Shown here: positions 53,892-64,000 of the stretch, piece after piece
Position numbering within the stretch: the first letter of the stretch is position 1
Layout: each line of letters begins with the position of its first letter
Source of the DNA: Podocnemis expansa
Taxonomy: Eukaryota > Chordata > Testudines > Podocnemididae
DNA length: 64,000 bases
Assembly: GCA_007922195.1 (NCBI GenBank)
Contig: ML681997.1
Coordinates: 14,159,461-14,223,460, forward strand
Direction of reading: 5' to 3'
Position numbers and translations under genes: made by a program
Notes under the pieces: model-generated
The model's database searches: none
What the model was told of the DNA's origin: nothing
What the model saw: only the letters and a program-made list of their open reading frames with translations

Positions 53892-54509
53892 CAGTGACTC
53901 CCAACCTGGGACCTGCAGACCCCTGGGGGGCCACAGAGTTACTCCAGTGGGGCTGTGGACAGGCTGGGAGCTGGAGCTCAGAGCATGCTCAGGGAGAGTA
54001 GCCTCAGGGATGACCAGGTGCCAGCAGCTCCACTGTCCAGGCTGGGGGAAAGGGGCTGGGGAGCTGCGGGTGGGATGGAGAATGGCCGGCAGGTGGGGAA
54101 CACTTGGGGGATGCAGGGGCAAGGGGCCTTGGCTGCGGCAGCCTCCGCTTCCCAGCAGCGGGATGGGGCCATGGCATCTCCCAGCTCCCCAGCAGGGGGA
54201 ATGGGGCCACAGCAGCTCCCTGTGCAGTGGCAGGGGGCCATAGCTGCAGCAGTCCCCACTCTCCGGCAAGGGGATGGGGTCAGGGTAGCTCCCAGCTCCC
54301 TGGCAAGGGGGTCGCAGCAGCTCCCTGGGCAGGGGGAGGGGTCCATAGCCATGGTGACCCCCTGCTCCTGAGCAGGAGAGCAGCATAGGCCAGATTCTGC
54401 CCTGCATGGGCCATAGTCTGCACGCAGCAGCGCCAGCCATGCAAGGGGGCTGCAAAGTTTCTTGTCATTAGAAAGAGGCCCCAGCCTTAAAAAGGCTGGC
54501 AACCCCTAG
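53892..54509. mobile_element. GC-rich hAT-type MITE
   Basis: The left end CAGTGACTCCCAACCTGGGA and right end GGCTGGCAACCCCTAGG are imperfect inverted repeats. The interior is a GC-rich array of CCAGCTCCC...CAGGGGG...AGCAGC blocks that opens long frames on both strands without protein similarity. Related at its ends to 10740-11120. Confidence 0.65.
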
Positions 54510-54764
54510 GCTTAACAGTTAACTGTCAAGTATTAGTCTTACCATTAAGACTAATACTTATTGGTTAACCAGCAATGTGACTCCTCCGTCTCCATGGTGG
54601 TGGTGTGAGGCCATGGCGGAGGTGGGCCCTGGGACCCCAAGGCCCTGATGCAGGAGCTGTGGAGTGCCACGCTGGGGAATGCTCGGGACCGAGGGAACAA
54701 GATGGGAATCCCTTGCAGAGCTGAGGTGATAGTGCAATCAGAGAGGCTATAGGGAGGATCAAAA

Positions 54765-55085
54765 AAAACCAAGGAGTTATGTGGCACTTAAAGACCAACA
54801 GACTTATTTTTTGCATGAGCTTTCGTGGGAAAAATTCCCACTTTGTCAGATGCTTTGAAGATGGATGAACTTACCAAATGGAATGAAAATAAATGCAAGG
54901 GGGTGTAAAACATAGGATCAGGTCATACAGTAACAGCAGATCAGAGCAGTTGTTAGGTTCAAACCCTGGGAAGCCTGAAGTCAAATTATCTTTTGTAATT
55001 GGAAAACAACCCATAGTCTCAATTCAGTCCTTCTTGCACAGAATTTAATTTGCATATTAATTCGGCTTTTTGGCAGGAACAGACA
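54765..55085 (-). repeat. foldback retroposon, left-orientation arm with body
   Basis: CAAGGAGTTATGTGGCACTT, TTTTGCATGAGCTTTCGTGG and the body AACATAGGATCAGGTCATAC, GGGAAGCCTGAAGTCAAATT and CCCATAGTCTCAATTCAGTC. It is the longest single-orientation member, useful for a family consensus. Confidence 0.85.
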
Positions 55086-55261
55086 ATTATACTGGTTAAA
55101 CCAATACAAATCTAGTAGTTTAAATGGTTACCTTTTGTAACTGATATTTATTTCCCTAATTTAAGCATCCCTGGCACATTGGGTTCATGGCCATGACTAA
55201 TCAGTTTTGTTAGATGGGTGGAAATCTTCTGAAGATATAGACTAGGGCTCAGTTACATAGT

Positions 55262-55560
55262 ATCTACTTGGGCGCTTTTTGGTGGCAGTCGGCCTCCAGT
55301 TATACAAGGAACATAAAATTTCTCGCATAACTGGCAGCGACTTTCTTAGCTGCCGGTACGCATCAGGGAAAAGCCGACCGCAAATCCCTTGCGGTCGGCT
55401 TTCCCCTACACCCCCTGGTCCCTAGGACTTCCAGAGCTGACTTCCAGGAGTGGCGCAGAGAGTTCAGACTTGCTGAGAACTGATCCTGGAATGCCGAGCT
55501 GACGGTGGCGATTTTGCCGCCGTCAGTGAAAGCATACCCAAACCTGCCTTTTACAACAGA
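55262..55560. repeat. hairpin-bearing MITE-like repeat, copy C
   Basis: Three stem-loops occur in the order of copy A. They are TTATACAAGGAA with TTTCTCGCATAA (55293-55324), the perfect GCCGACCGCAA with TTGCGGTCGGC (about 55373-55401), and CTGACGGTGGC with GCCGCCGTCAG (about 55498-55530). Confidence 0.7.
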
Positions 55561-55621
55561 AACTGGGACAGAGAACAGCAGGCACTTCTCTAGAAGAGTC
55601 GATTAATTCAGGTAAGCCTTA

Positions 55622-55712
55622 TAGCCTGTGTCATACAGGATGCTTTTAGCAGGGGGCTGGACTAGATGACCTTGTGAGGTCCCTTCCAGCCCTAATATGC
55701 TATGATTCTATG
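55622..55712 (+). mobile_element. CR1 LINE 3' tail
   Basis: GGGGGCTGGACTAGATGACC, TTGTGAGGTCCCTTCCAGCC and CTAATATGCTATGATTCT. Confidence 0.92.
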
Positions 55713-57865
55713 TCAGATTAGATTATTACAGTGATCCTCTATTGCTTTATAATCTACGAATGACTCTGTCACATTACTGCAGTAACATAAGAAAAGTACA
55801 ATTCCATTGACTGGCTCTTCTAATGAGGTTCTGAACAAAAAACTGGAGTGGGAGTAGAGGTTATTGGGTATGATTAAATAAACATGGTGTATACATACAT
55901 TGGGGAACAAGAGATCTATGCTTACAGGAGAGAAAGCTATTAAGAACTGAAAACAAAATAGCTTCTGATAATCTAGGCAAAAAACTAGTAAATGACAGTT
56001 CACATAGATGAAGTAGTGATCTGGGAAGCAGATGCAAGTCAAAGCGACCTAGACTGATACTGGGGATAATACGGCCTTCTGGAAGATAACATTTTGGTCT
56101 GGATCAGGTAGGGAAAGAGGCCTGGCTCTCCAGTGCTCTGCACTTTCTGAAAAATGGGTGTAAGATACTATCCAAACAAGGCCTGTTTGATACACAGAGG
56201 TGCACTGATTCAATTTAAGATGTGATTTTAAATTAATTTAATTAAACCAATGCAAAAGCAGCGTAACTAGTTCTGCTGTATACACTAGGCCTTAGAATGA
56301 CATTTATTTACTGCTGCCATGCACTGCTGTAAATGACTACAAGAAGTCAGGCATTCTGGATGCTGAACTGTAAAAGAAAATCTATTTACAAAACTAAACT
56401 ACCTTGTATCAGATAAGGCTGTTTCCATCTGGAGGCTCTAAGAACAGATGAGTGAAAAGTTTTCTAAGTTCAGAAAACACAACACATCCCTTTTTGGAGT
56501 GGACATGCATGACCTGACAGAAAAGAACAACATTCAGATGGATAAGCAGAAGACAACTTATGGACAGATAAAACCCACATGGAATAAGCAGCACAGAGAG
56601 AGCTGCCTTGTTAAAAATAATTCAGTTTAATTGCTAGTGGAGAGCGTATAATGAAGTTATTTTCCAGCTACATCAAGATAAACAGACCTGGCTCAGCTAA
56701 GTAAAAACCAACGTCATCTTCATTCATTTTCTTGGACAGTCAAGATAGCTGTGCATCTGTGTGCAGCTCTGTGTTGGACACAGTGCAGAGAGACAAGGCT
56801 GCCTGTAGATACAGGGAAGGATTGTGCCTCAGGCCTCTAGGAAGAAGCCTGTGTGCGTGCTAGGAGCAGAGCTTAATTTGTGCCATGGCTTGCCAAGGAT
56901 CAACCCCAGCACCCTGAGGATGGGCAGTTCAGAGCCGTGGCACCCCTGGACTGGTCATGTTAAGAAAGTAAATAAATTCTTGCACTTTGCAACCTCTATC
57001 ATTACAGATCAAACACTAGCGGGGAAGGACAGTATGATGGGGAAGGGGGTAGTATGATCGCCCACCTCTCCCTGCCCCCTGGGATGTGGTATATGTCCCT
57101 GGGAGAACAGGAGGAGATTAGTCCCTGTTTTGCTCTGGTCCTAGGGTGTCCCTGGTTCTAGCAAGAATGAGAGGAGATCTGCTGCCACCCCTTCCTTACA
57201 CACCACAACCTGTGCATGGGCCATGGACAAGTCTTGCTCTCCATATCGAGTATCCTACATTGCGCAGGAAGAAACTGGACTGCATTCTGCCTAACTCACT
57301 TACTGCCACATCTATCCTTGGGCTTTGATGTCCTGGCTCACTAAAACTGGGGTCAACTTTCCAAGCCAGAACCACTGAGGTGAAAAAAAAAAAAATCCTG
57401 TGTTGAGGGATTGCTTCAAGATACTCATTGCTGCCACTTCTCCTGACCCCACTCTTCTGTTCTGATAACAGCAGTGCCCCTCTCCCAAGCAGTAGCAGAT
57501 ATCCAGGGCCTTTCATGTTGGTTTACCAATGATGTGAAGTCTGGGCATCTCAGTGTAGCTGTAACTGCTTTATTTATCATATATCAGACTTTCCCCTCTT
57601 AGGTTGCTCTTTCAGGAATCTCATCCCAACACTACTGCCCAGTTCTCGTGGAGTATCTCTACTTCAAGAATGATATGAGTCTAATCCAAGTTACTGAGCT
57701 CAGCACAAGAGTAACTGGGTGGGGATTAGGTGACTTTTGATGTGCCAGAGGTCAGAGTAAATGGTTTGCTGGTCCTTTCTGGCCTTAAGCTTCATGGCTA
57801 TGTCTACTTCACATGTGCTACCTACATCCACACAGTTACAGTACTGAAGCTATGGTGTTGTAGCA
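55713..57865. other. intron 1 sequence, nothing assigned
   Basis: Short frames only; no recognised repeat or gene. An A13 run lies at about 57383. Confidence 0.5.
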
Positions 57866-58415
57866 CTTAAGGCCTTGTTTACACTTGTGGTTATGCCAGC
57901 AAAACACTGTTGTTCTGCGGTATGAAAAAACTGAACTCTTCTGAGCAATGTAAGTTTTTCTGGCATAAGCGAGGGTGTGGACAGTGCTATACTGATGAGT
58001 GATGTTCTCCACTGACAGCGGCTGCCATTCGTTTAGGTGATTTTGTTATGTCAGAGGTAGAGCTCTCTCACACTAACATAACACACCTATACTCGTGTTT
58101 ATGCCACAAATTTTATATACCTCCGAAGAGGAGGTTTTTATACCCCTGAGTAACAAAGTTTTATAGGCATAACTGCAAATGTTGGCAAGCCGATACTGAA
58201 GACTCTTCACAACAACAGAAGGGGGTTTTCTGTCAATGCAGGAACTCCACCTCCCAAAGCAGTAATAGCTAGCTCAACCAAATTATTCTATAGACCTAAC
58301 TACACTTTCACCAGAGAGCAGACCGGCGTAAAAACAGCATTCAGCAAGGTTAATATTCCACACACTTGAACTCCAAACATATTGCGACCTAACTTTTAAG
58401 TGTAGACCAGAGCCA
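57866..58415. mobile_element. MITE-like repeat with AGGCCTTGTTTACACT end
   Basis: The left end AAGGCCTTGTTTACACTTGT and right end TTTTAAGTGTAGACCAGAG are inverted. The interior has GTTATGCCAGCAAAACACTG and the inverse-like TATGCCACAAATTTTATATA. The start of copy A (20358) has a related end. Confidence 0.6.
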
Positions 58416-60340
58416 TGATTCTAATCAGACACCAAGGCAGTTTTATATACATTACTTAGAAACTAAGACCACCACAAGCGTGTCTTCTAAGACTAAAAAT
58501 GTGCTCATGTGCTAAGACAAAGAACTTGGAAGACGATGTTTAACAGTGCCACCTGCTGACGCCAGCCATAACTATAAACACAATGAGTGCAACCATACTT
58601 GGGATACTTTCAACCACACTTGGGACACATACTTGGGAATCCTGGTCCTACTAAACTTGGTGACAAAACTCCAATCATCTTCCACGGAGCCAGAATTTAA
58701 TCCCTGGGGTCCAACTGCTACCCAGTATAACTACAAAGACTTTGCTGTCAGACCTCCTATGCATTCACAAGCTTCCTAAAGGTCACTTGAAATATATCAT
58801 AAAATCCTGTGTTTTCATTTATTTCTGGCTTAGTGTTCCAAAGCATTTTGAAATGTCAGGAAAGGTGCCAAGCTGCTTTAAACTGAACTTGGAAACAATA
58901 TTGATCATTAAATCAAATGGAAAAATTATCATACTGGTAATCAACAAAGACTGATAAACTTTCTGTAGCGATAAAAGACTACGCTGACAAATCACAGCCA
59001 ATGTTCATCTGCCACATTATACAGCCAGTTACATTCATTTACAATGACTCTTGTATATGCACATACCATGACTCACCAGCAGATGAATAGATACACCCTC
59101 TTTGTACTTATTTTTACATTCAGTTCCATAAAATAGGCTACCCAGCCACAGTTGTCAACAGCTGGAAGCAATTACAAAATTTGTTCAGTATACAGCAGTT
59201 ATTTTCCCAGGAAAAACAGATGGTGCCCAGCCTCTGATTAGAAACTTTTACTTCTTTGGCTAACTCACACTGGAATTTGGTGCACCTTTTCTGCAAGAAT
59301 CTTCTACTTGTTCCCTTAATAATATTCTACCAGCAGAGCTCCTAAACTGGAACAACTAGAACATTGTGTAAGAGACCACACCCAAATCTGCAGAAGAACT
59401 AACAGAAACAATGCCAGCCAAATTAGCTATAATCAGAGGGATAACATGAATGGTGATAGGCCAAATCTTAACCTTATTAATTTGATCTAATCGTCTATGT
59501 AAGTATTTGCACGGCTCTTCACAGCATAGTATAGGAGGGCCTCCCGAGTATCTTAAAAAAGAAACATTTGCAAAATCCATGTTGTACTTTGTGCTTTCAA
59601 TGCTCTTTTATCCATATTATAAGATGGAGTCAGTGTTCGCAGCACAGCACTTACAAACATCACCGTGATACTGTAAAGGGGTAGATAAACCTGAGTTCTA
59701 TTTCTAACTGCGAATTAGAGATTTATAGTAAAGTGGTGTGAAAATGACAAGAAAATACTTAAATAATGTTGTAAGAATTAAGGGGTGAACCTTCCCCGAA
59801 GTTAGAAAGACGTTAAATCACACTGTCAGGCTGCCATTAGAATTTACAACATATTTAAGAATTTTAAACCATCAGGTAAAAAGCAATGCAAGACCATAAG
59901 CATCTGAAAACTATGGATAATTCCAAGGCCCTGTGACTTGTCTACACTGCAGTAAATCCCTCACACCTAACCCATGTCAGCTGACTCAGGCCCATGGGGT
60001 TAAAGACTACAAAACTGCAGTATAGACATTTGGGCTTGGGCTGCAGATGGAGGCTTTGGTACCTTCACCCTGCTCCCTCGCAGACTCCTGCCCGCTGCAA
60101 CTGAACATTTGCACTGCACTTGTATAGGCTTGCAGTCTGTCAGCCTAGGTCAGCAGACCTGGGTAAGCTGCAAGTGTTTTGTTACAGCGTAGTTAGACCC
60201 TGCGCATGTGTATACAGCAGTCATTCCTAGTCCAGTTTTACTGTCAAACCGAATAAACTAGGCAGAGATGGGTCTGTGCCATATATGAATGTGCAGATCC
60301 TGGGTCATTTAGATGCACTGATTGAAGAGATGCAACAGAT
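58416..60340. other. intron 1 sequence, mostly unassigned
   Basis: A TTGTCTACACTGCAGTAAAT to GCGTAGTTAGACCCTGCGCA stretch (59938-60205) may be a diverged member of the TGTCTACACT-ended MITE group. Nothing else is recognised. Confidence 0.45.
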
Positions 60341-60526
60341 CAGGGATCTCGAGCTCAAATCGCCACAAGGGCTGCATGAGGACTAGTATGTTAGCCCAAG
60401 GGTCGCACCACTGAAACTGTTTTCATACAATGTTGCAAATATTGATAACAATGGTGTTGTTGCAGGCTGTATGAAATAACTTCAGGGGCCGCATGTGGCC
60501 CATGGGCTGCGAGTTTGAGACCCCTG
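60341..60526 (+). mobile_element. hAT-type MITE, CAGGGGTCTCAAACTC family
   Basis: CAGGGATCTCGAGCTCAAAT to CTGCGAGTTTGAGACCCCTG, with the family interior GGGCTGCATGAGGACTAGTA. Confidence 0.85.
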
Positions 60527-61010
60527 CATAGATGATTGCACAGATGCAATCACCAAGTAGCATTGCTGACTGAGTAGATGGCAGCCTGTTCTAACCTTGG
60601 CAGTTGAAGGATAGCTCAGATAATTACATTGGGCCTCCTAAAACATCAGGGAACTGTAGCTGGGTAAGTTTATTCCTAACCTGTTGCTGTGTGTTATCAA
60701 CAGCTCCCATCTCCCACCCCAGAGATGGCTCCATTTTGGTGGGAGAAATCCTTCATCTACCAATGGTCACATGACTTTCAAGTTAATGTTTGTGAAGTGG
60801 GATCCTTTGATGAGAATCTAGTAGAACTATTAATTTAAGACATTAGAAATAAGTTTTCAGGTATCTTGATGCATTTCTGCATACCATGTAGTTTCTAGGT
60901 CTTATCTGACACCACCTACCCTGTTTCTGTGTAATGGAAAAGTAAGCCAACAAGGATTAAATAGGCTTGAGTCTGCCTATTGAGAAACAGAAGTCAGAGT
61001 GCAGACGAAT

Positions 61011-61256
61011 GCAAAACAAACAAGGAGTCCTGTGGCACTTTTAAAGACTAACACATTTATTTATCGTATGAGCTTTCATGGGAGAAAATTCCACTTTGTC
61101 AGATTCTTGAAGATGGGGAAAGCTTCTGGTGAATTCGGACTTTCTCCCACAGAACATCATATGATAAATAAATTTGTTAGTCTTTAACAGTGCCATAGGA
61201 CTCCTTGTTTGTTTTCCTGAACTAGACTAACACGGCTGTCCCTCTGAAACAAAACA
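61011..61256. repeat. foldback retroposon copy (paired inverted arms)
   Basis: AACAAACAAGGAGTCCTGTG ... TCAGATTCTTGAAGATGGGG for the left arm. The right arm is the inverse, ending CTCCTTGTTTGTTTTCCTGA and ACTAGACTAACACGGCTGTC. AATGCA occurs on both sides (61008-61013 and 61257-61262), a possible short target duplication. Confidence 0.87.
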
Positions 61257-61981
61257 AATGCAGTAGGCCAAAGTCATCCTTAGTATAGCTCCACTTATTT
61301 CAATTCAGTTCCTTTATACTAGCATTGAATCTGGCCAATAGTCTGAACCTTGAGTACTGTGCAACCTGCAAAATATTTTGTTTGATGTGCCTCTCCAATG
61401 GGTGTTTGCCCACCCTGAGGAGTTGCAACCTCAGGTCTCTTGGCATCTATGTATGCTGAATCCAAGCAGCCTGTGGCAACTGCCATGAATCTCATCAAAT
61501 GTGCACAATGCAGGGAATCAGACCCTCAAATCGAATTCTGGAGTTTCACCTGCCCAAGACTATAGTTAGGATGTCAAAAGAATTCCTTGATTTTCCTCAC
61601 GTCTCTGGAACTCATCTTAGTTATTGATGAGGTTATCCCTTCACTAGCTAGGATGTCAGCAAGAACACACCCTGGAAATAGCAATGTGGAGGTGGGGATG
61701 TCTATGTGCATAAGCAGGAATGGGTGTGGTAGAACATGGGAAAGCTTCCCTGGAAAATGCCAGACTTGATACTTTGCTTCAGAAGCAATTTTTGAAAGCA
61801 TGTTGACGGGATTTGTCTATGGATCTAACACAGCAAGCAAAAGAGGAACCTTCCCAGTATTCCACTAGCAATGTCCTAACTTTATTCCAGCAGGACCACA
61901 TCTTCAGAGAGAGCATATTAATCAGCCTATACATCCATTTAGCTGTCCATACAAGAAAGGCTCAAACAGCACCTACTAGAG

Positions 61982-62179
61982 CAAGGGTCTCAAACTCAAA
62001 TCACCATGAGGGCCGCATGAGGACTACTACAGGGCTGCATGAGAACTAGTATGTTAGCCTGGGGGCTGCACCACTGAAACCTTTTCATATAACGATATTG
62101 CAAACACTGGTGATGACAGTGTCGTCACAGGATGCAGGGAACAGCATTAGGGGCCGCTGGCTGCATGTTTGAGACCCCG
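61982..62179 (+). mobile_element. hAT-type MITE, first of a tandem pair
   Basis: CAAGGGTCTCAAACTCAAAT to GCATGTTTGAGACCCCG. TACTAGAG lies on both sides exactly (61974-61981 and 62180-62187). Confidence 0.88.
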
Positions 62180-62187
62180 TACTAGAG

Positions 62188-62373
62188 CAAGGGTCTCAAA
62201 CTCAAATCGCCACGAGGGCCACATGAGGACTAGTATGTTAGCCTGAGGGCCAGACCCCTGAAACCTTTTCATACAAGGATATTGCAAATATTGGTAACAA
62301 CTGATGTTGAGGGCTGGAGCAAATAGCCTTAGGGTCTGCATGTGGCCCGTGGGCTGCATGTTTGAGACCCCTG
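62188..62373 (+). mobile_element. hAT-type MITE, second of a tandem pair
   Basis: It starts directly after the shared TACTAGAG and runs CAAGGGTCTCAAACTCAAAT to GCATGTTTGAGACCCCTG. The downstream octamer tatcattt does not match TACTAGAG. Confidence 0.88.
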
Positions 62374-63180
62374 TATCATTTCCACTTTAAAAGCATTCCA
62401 GGGAAATCTGACAACTGTTTTCGGTAACAAAGTTCAAAAAAGGAGTTTGACTGTGTACTTTCAGAGTGGCTTTTAGAGCATTCACAATTAATTCCTACAG
62501 GCAATTGCTTCCAACTTGGAAAAAAAATTGCAAAACTGAGTTTTATTTTAAGTAAAACATGGCCTCTGCAAGGACCCTGCTGTGCTGTACTCAAGAAATC
62601 AGTAATCCAGGAAGAAGACCATAAGAGTTCCTTCGCTTGTAGCACAGAACGAGTAAATTATTATCTTATTTCAGAGCAAGTAATTACCCCATAGCCCCTA
62701 ACAGCAAATTAAGGTGTTTGTAAGGGGTAAATTCTGACAGCTTATCTGAAATAAACAGGACCACTCACAGAGTAATACCCCCAGCCTTTCATATAATTAT
62801 ATTTTACAAAACACAAATACAAAACCACCCCCTGCCCTACCAATTCAAACCTAAAATGACTGGTTCTTCTTCCATGCCTTTTTTTTCCAAAGAAAACAAC
62901 ACACCCAGGGAAGAATGAGTTCCTAAAGCTGGAAAGCCAGACTAGCCCTCTCATTTTTGCTCCTTTGATTTGGCACAAGCCCCTGAACTGAGGCGGATCA
63001 CCCGAGCCGGGCCAGCCCGGATTGTTTTTACCCCGTGTGTGGCACTCTTTGCAGGCAGCCTGGGAGCCAGGCAGGCCTCCCCACTTCTTTGAAAGGAGAG
63101 AAGAAAATGAAACCCCGGGCAGGGGGCTCTCTCCGGCCCAGGAGAATGAGGGGTCTGCAGCAGCGATACATCCTCTCCCT
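62374..63180. other. intron 1 sequence near promoter, nothing assigned
   Basis: GC content rises towards 63 kb. Long frames here are chance results of composition. Confidence 0.5.
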
Positions 63181-63620
63181 AAATTTCCCAACACCCTCCT
63201 AGCTGGCAGCTGTGACAGGATTAGGGAGCTCCCCCTAGCAATGGGGTGCATGCTGCTCTGCAGCCAGCACCTGGAGCAACCAAGACACCGGCTCACTTTG
63301 CACCCCGCTGCCTTGCAGCAGCAGCAGCAGCCCCCGGGGTGCCGGGGAAGAGGATGGTCTTACCCAGCTCTCCCCGCGCTGGTTTCCTCGCCTTGCTTCA
63401 CAGCCGCCTGCAGCTGGCGGGGGCCGCCGCGATCATCCCCCGGCGCCGCCGAACCCGCCGCCCAGCTGATCGAATGCGCAGCGCCGCGCGCCGCCCGCCC
63501 CACGTGGAAGGAGCCGCCCGCGCCGCGCCCCGCCCCGCGCTGCCGCAGGACTGCAGGGCTGGGCTGGGCTGGGCTTGTTCAGCCGCCCCGGGGGTTTCCA
63601 GGCGGCCCCAGAGGGGTCCC
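63180..63620 (-). promoter_or_regulatory. INF2: CpG island, probable INF2 promoter
   Basis: The stretch 63340-63600 is dense in CpG and GC, including GCGCGCCGCCCGCCCCACGT and CCGCGCCCCGCCCCGCGCTG. The latter contains GC boxes (CCCCGCCCC) suitable for Sp1. No TATA box is evident, as usual for CpG-island promoters. It is the only CpG island in the window, and it lies upstream of the INF2 start codon. Activity and start sites are inferred. Confidence 0.75.
63364..63560 (-). other. INF2: probable non-coding INF2 exon 1
   Basis: On the minus strand GAGAGCTGG|GTAAGACC at 63364/63363 is a strong donor inside the CpG island. The exon would contain only 5' UTR, as the first coding exon is at 24.8 kb. 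The transcription start is a guess within the GC-rich block. Confidence 0.55.
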
Positions 63621-63654
63621 CGCCTGTGCCTGTGTTTCTGGGGGGCTTGCTGCC

Positions 63655-63735
63655 TCTGACCAAGTGGGATTGTCTCCCACCAAAGCTCCCAAATAAATCT
63701 GTTAGGCTCACACTGCCAGCCACTCCTTGGGGTTT
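63655..63735 (+). repeat. diverged foldback retroposon arm next to the CpG island
   Basis: GACCAAGTGGGATTGTCTCC, CACCAAAGCTCCCAAATAAA and TCTGTTAGGCTCACACTGCC keep the right-arm order with many changes. Confidence 0.65.
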
Positions 63736-64000
63736 TTCTTTGCTGCAGCCAGAGGGATGGGAAGTGTTAGTGCTCCCCTCCCCGGGCCATAGCGGAGAGC
63801 GCAGCAAAGGGCTCCCCGGGGGTAGGGTTACCAGACACCACAGCCTGCAAGGGAGGACGAGGGGGTAGGAAAAGGACTTTGGAGGCCACATGGAGAAAAT
63901 GGAGGATTAATGGAATAGTCTTCTGGTTTTAGGGGGCCATGGAACACTTTCCCCTGAAAGTTGGGGGTTCTGGGGCGTTCCAGCGTCCTCTAACCCCATC
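63736..64000. other. sequence upstream of INF2, nothing assigned
   Basis: No gene is recognised up to the window edge. Confidence 0.5.

Larger units (their letters stand above)
24813..63363. other. INF2 intron 1 (about 38.5 kb)
   Basis: This intron is inferred between the probable non-coding exon 1 donor CTGG|GTAAGA (63364/63363) and the exon 2 acceptor near 24812. It is filled with transposon remains: DIRS-type elements, CR1, hAT MITEs and foldback retroposons. No additional conserved gene was recognised on either strand. A large first intron with a non-coding exon 1 fits vertebrate INF2. Confidence 0.75.
94..63600 (-). other. INF2: INF2 gene, inverted formin-2 (5' and central part; 3' end outside window)
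   Basis: INF2 is a diaphanous-related formin that nucleates, elongates and, unusually, also severs and depolymerises actin filaments. In mammals it acts at the ER, mitochondrial constriction sites and podocyte cytoskeleton. In this window 18 coding exons and a probable non-coding first exon can be read on the minus strand. The conceptual protein begins [12 protein letters not shown], matches the known vertebrate INF2 N-terminus, and continues through DID, FH1 and FH2 without an in-frame stop at any junction. Phases were checked exon by exon: 2863 coding nt (10 N counted) equal 954 codons plus one base. The WH2/DAD motif and the CAAX or non-CAAX C-terminus lie left of base 1. In humans, missense changes in the DID exons cause FSGS and Charcot-Marie-Tooth disease (established knowledge). 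The right boundary is set only by the CpG island. Confidence 0.95.

Noticed and set aside
53947..54502. Long frames on both strands, up to 189 codons
   Set aside because: They lie in a GC-rich MITE where stop codons are rare. Low-complexity translation on both strands.
7252..61250. Regularly recurring 30-40 bp words as a CRISPR-like array
   Set aside because: They are dispersed foldback retroposon arms at irregular kilobase distances in a vertebrate intron, with target duplications.
63022..63891. Long frames on both strands around the CpG island
   Set aside because: GC-rich promoter composition lowers stop frequency. Translations are Ala/Arg/Pro-rich without similarity.

Overview
The window looks like nuclear DNA from a turtle, and every conserved coding exon in it belongs to one gene. 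The evidence is long introns, GT-AG splice sites, CR1 LINE fragments, DIRS-type tyrosine-recombinase retrotransposons, many hAT and pogo-like MITEs, and a very abundant foldback repeat. Assignment to Testudines rests on this repeat mix and on amino-acid similarity to other amniotes. The species cannot be named from sequence alone.

The gene is INF2 (inverted formin-2), on the minus strand. It runs from a CpG island with a probable non-coding first exon at about 63.4-63.6 kb, across a 38.5 kb first intron, to the start codon at 24797. It then runs through 18 coding exons down to position 94. All 18 exon junctions were read by eye and the reading phases are mutually consistent, giving about 954 codons. 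They encode the N-terminal armadillo/DID region (exons 2-7), the proline-rich FH1 domain (exon 8, with a 10-N gap) and the whole FH2 actin-binding domain (end of exon 8 to exon 18). Exon 19 carries a charged post-FH2 segment. The C-terminal WH2/DAD exons lie beyond the left edge. The formin binds and nucleates actin through FH2, recruits profilin-actin through FH1, and is held off by DID-DAD contact. The exon 3 donor is a GC donor with perfect AG|GCAAGT context.

Layout: 1-24.8 kb holds coding exons separated by introns with MITEs, MIR-like SINEs, CR1 and foldback repeats. 24.8-63.4 kb is intron 1. Inside it, 27.8-36.2 kb contains two abutting DIRS-type elements in the orientation opposite to INF2. 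The left one is short and heavily decayed. The right one still shows inverted terminal repeats, an internal complementary region, a CCHC knuckle, RT with YLDD, RNase H and tyrosine-recombinase segments, broken by frameshifts and stops. The rest of intron 1 holds CR1 pieces, a hAT element with perfect 8-bp target duplication at 40.3-41.2 kb, a 400-N gap at 42673-43072 inside a foldback repeat, and further MITEs.

The most interesting non-genic signal is a palindromic retroposon that recurs at least five times as two converging copies. In two cases the whole palindrome is bracketed by an 11-12 bp target-site duplication, so it was inserted as one unit. A second family has the same architecture. 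Another repeat carries conserved hairpins in three copies. No bacterial-type system, CRISPR array, tRNA or rRNA gene was seen.
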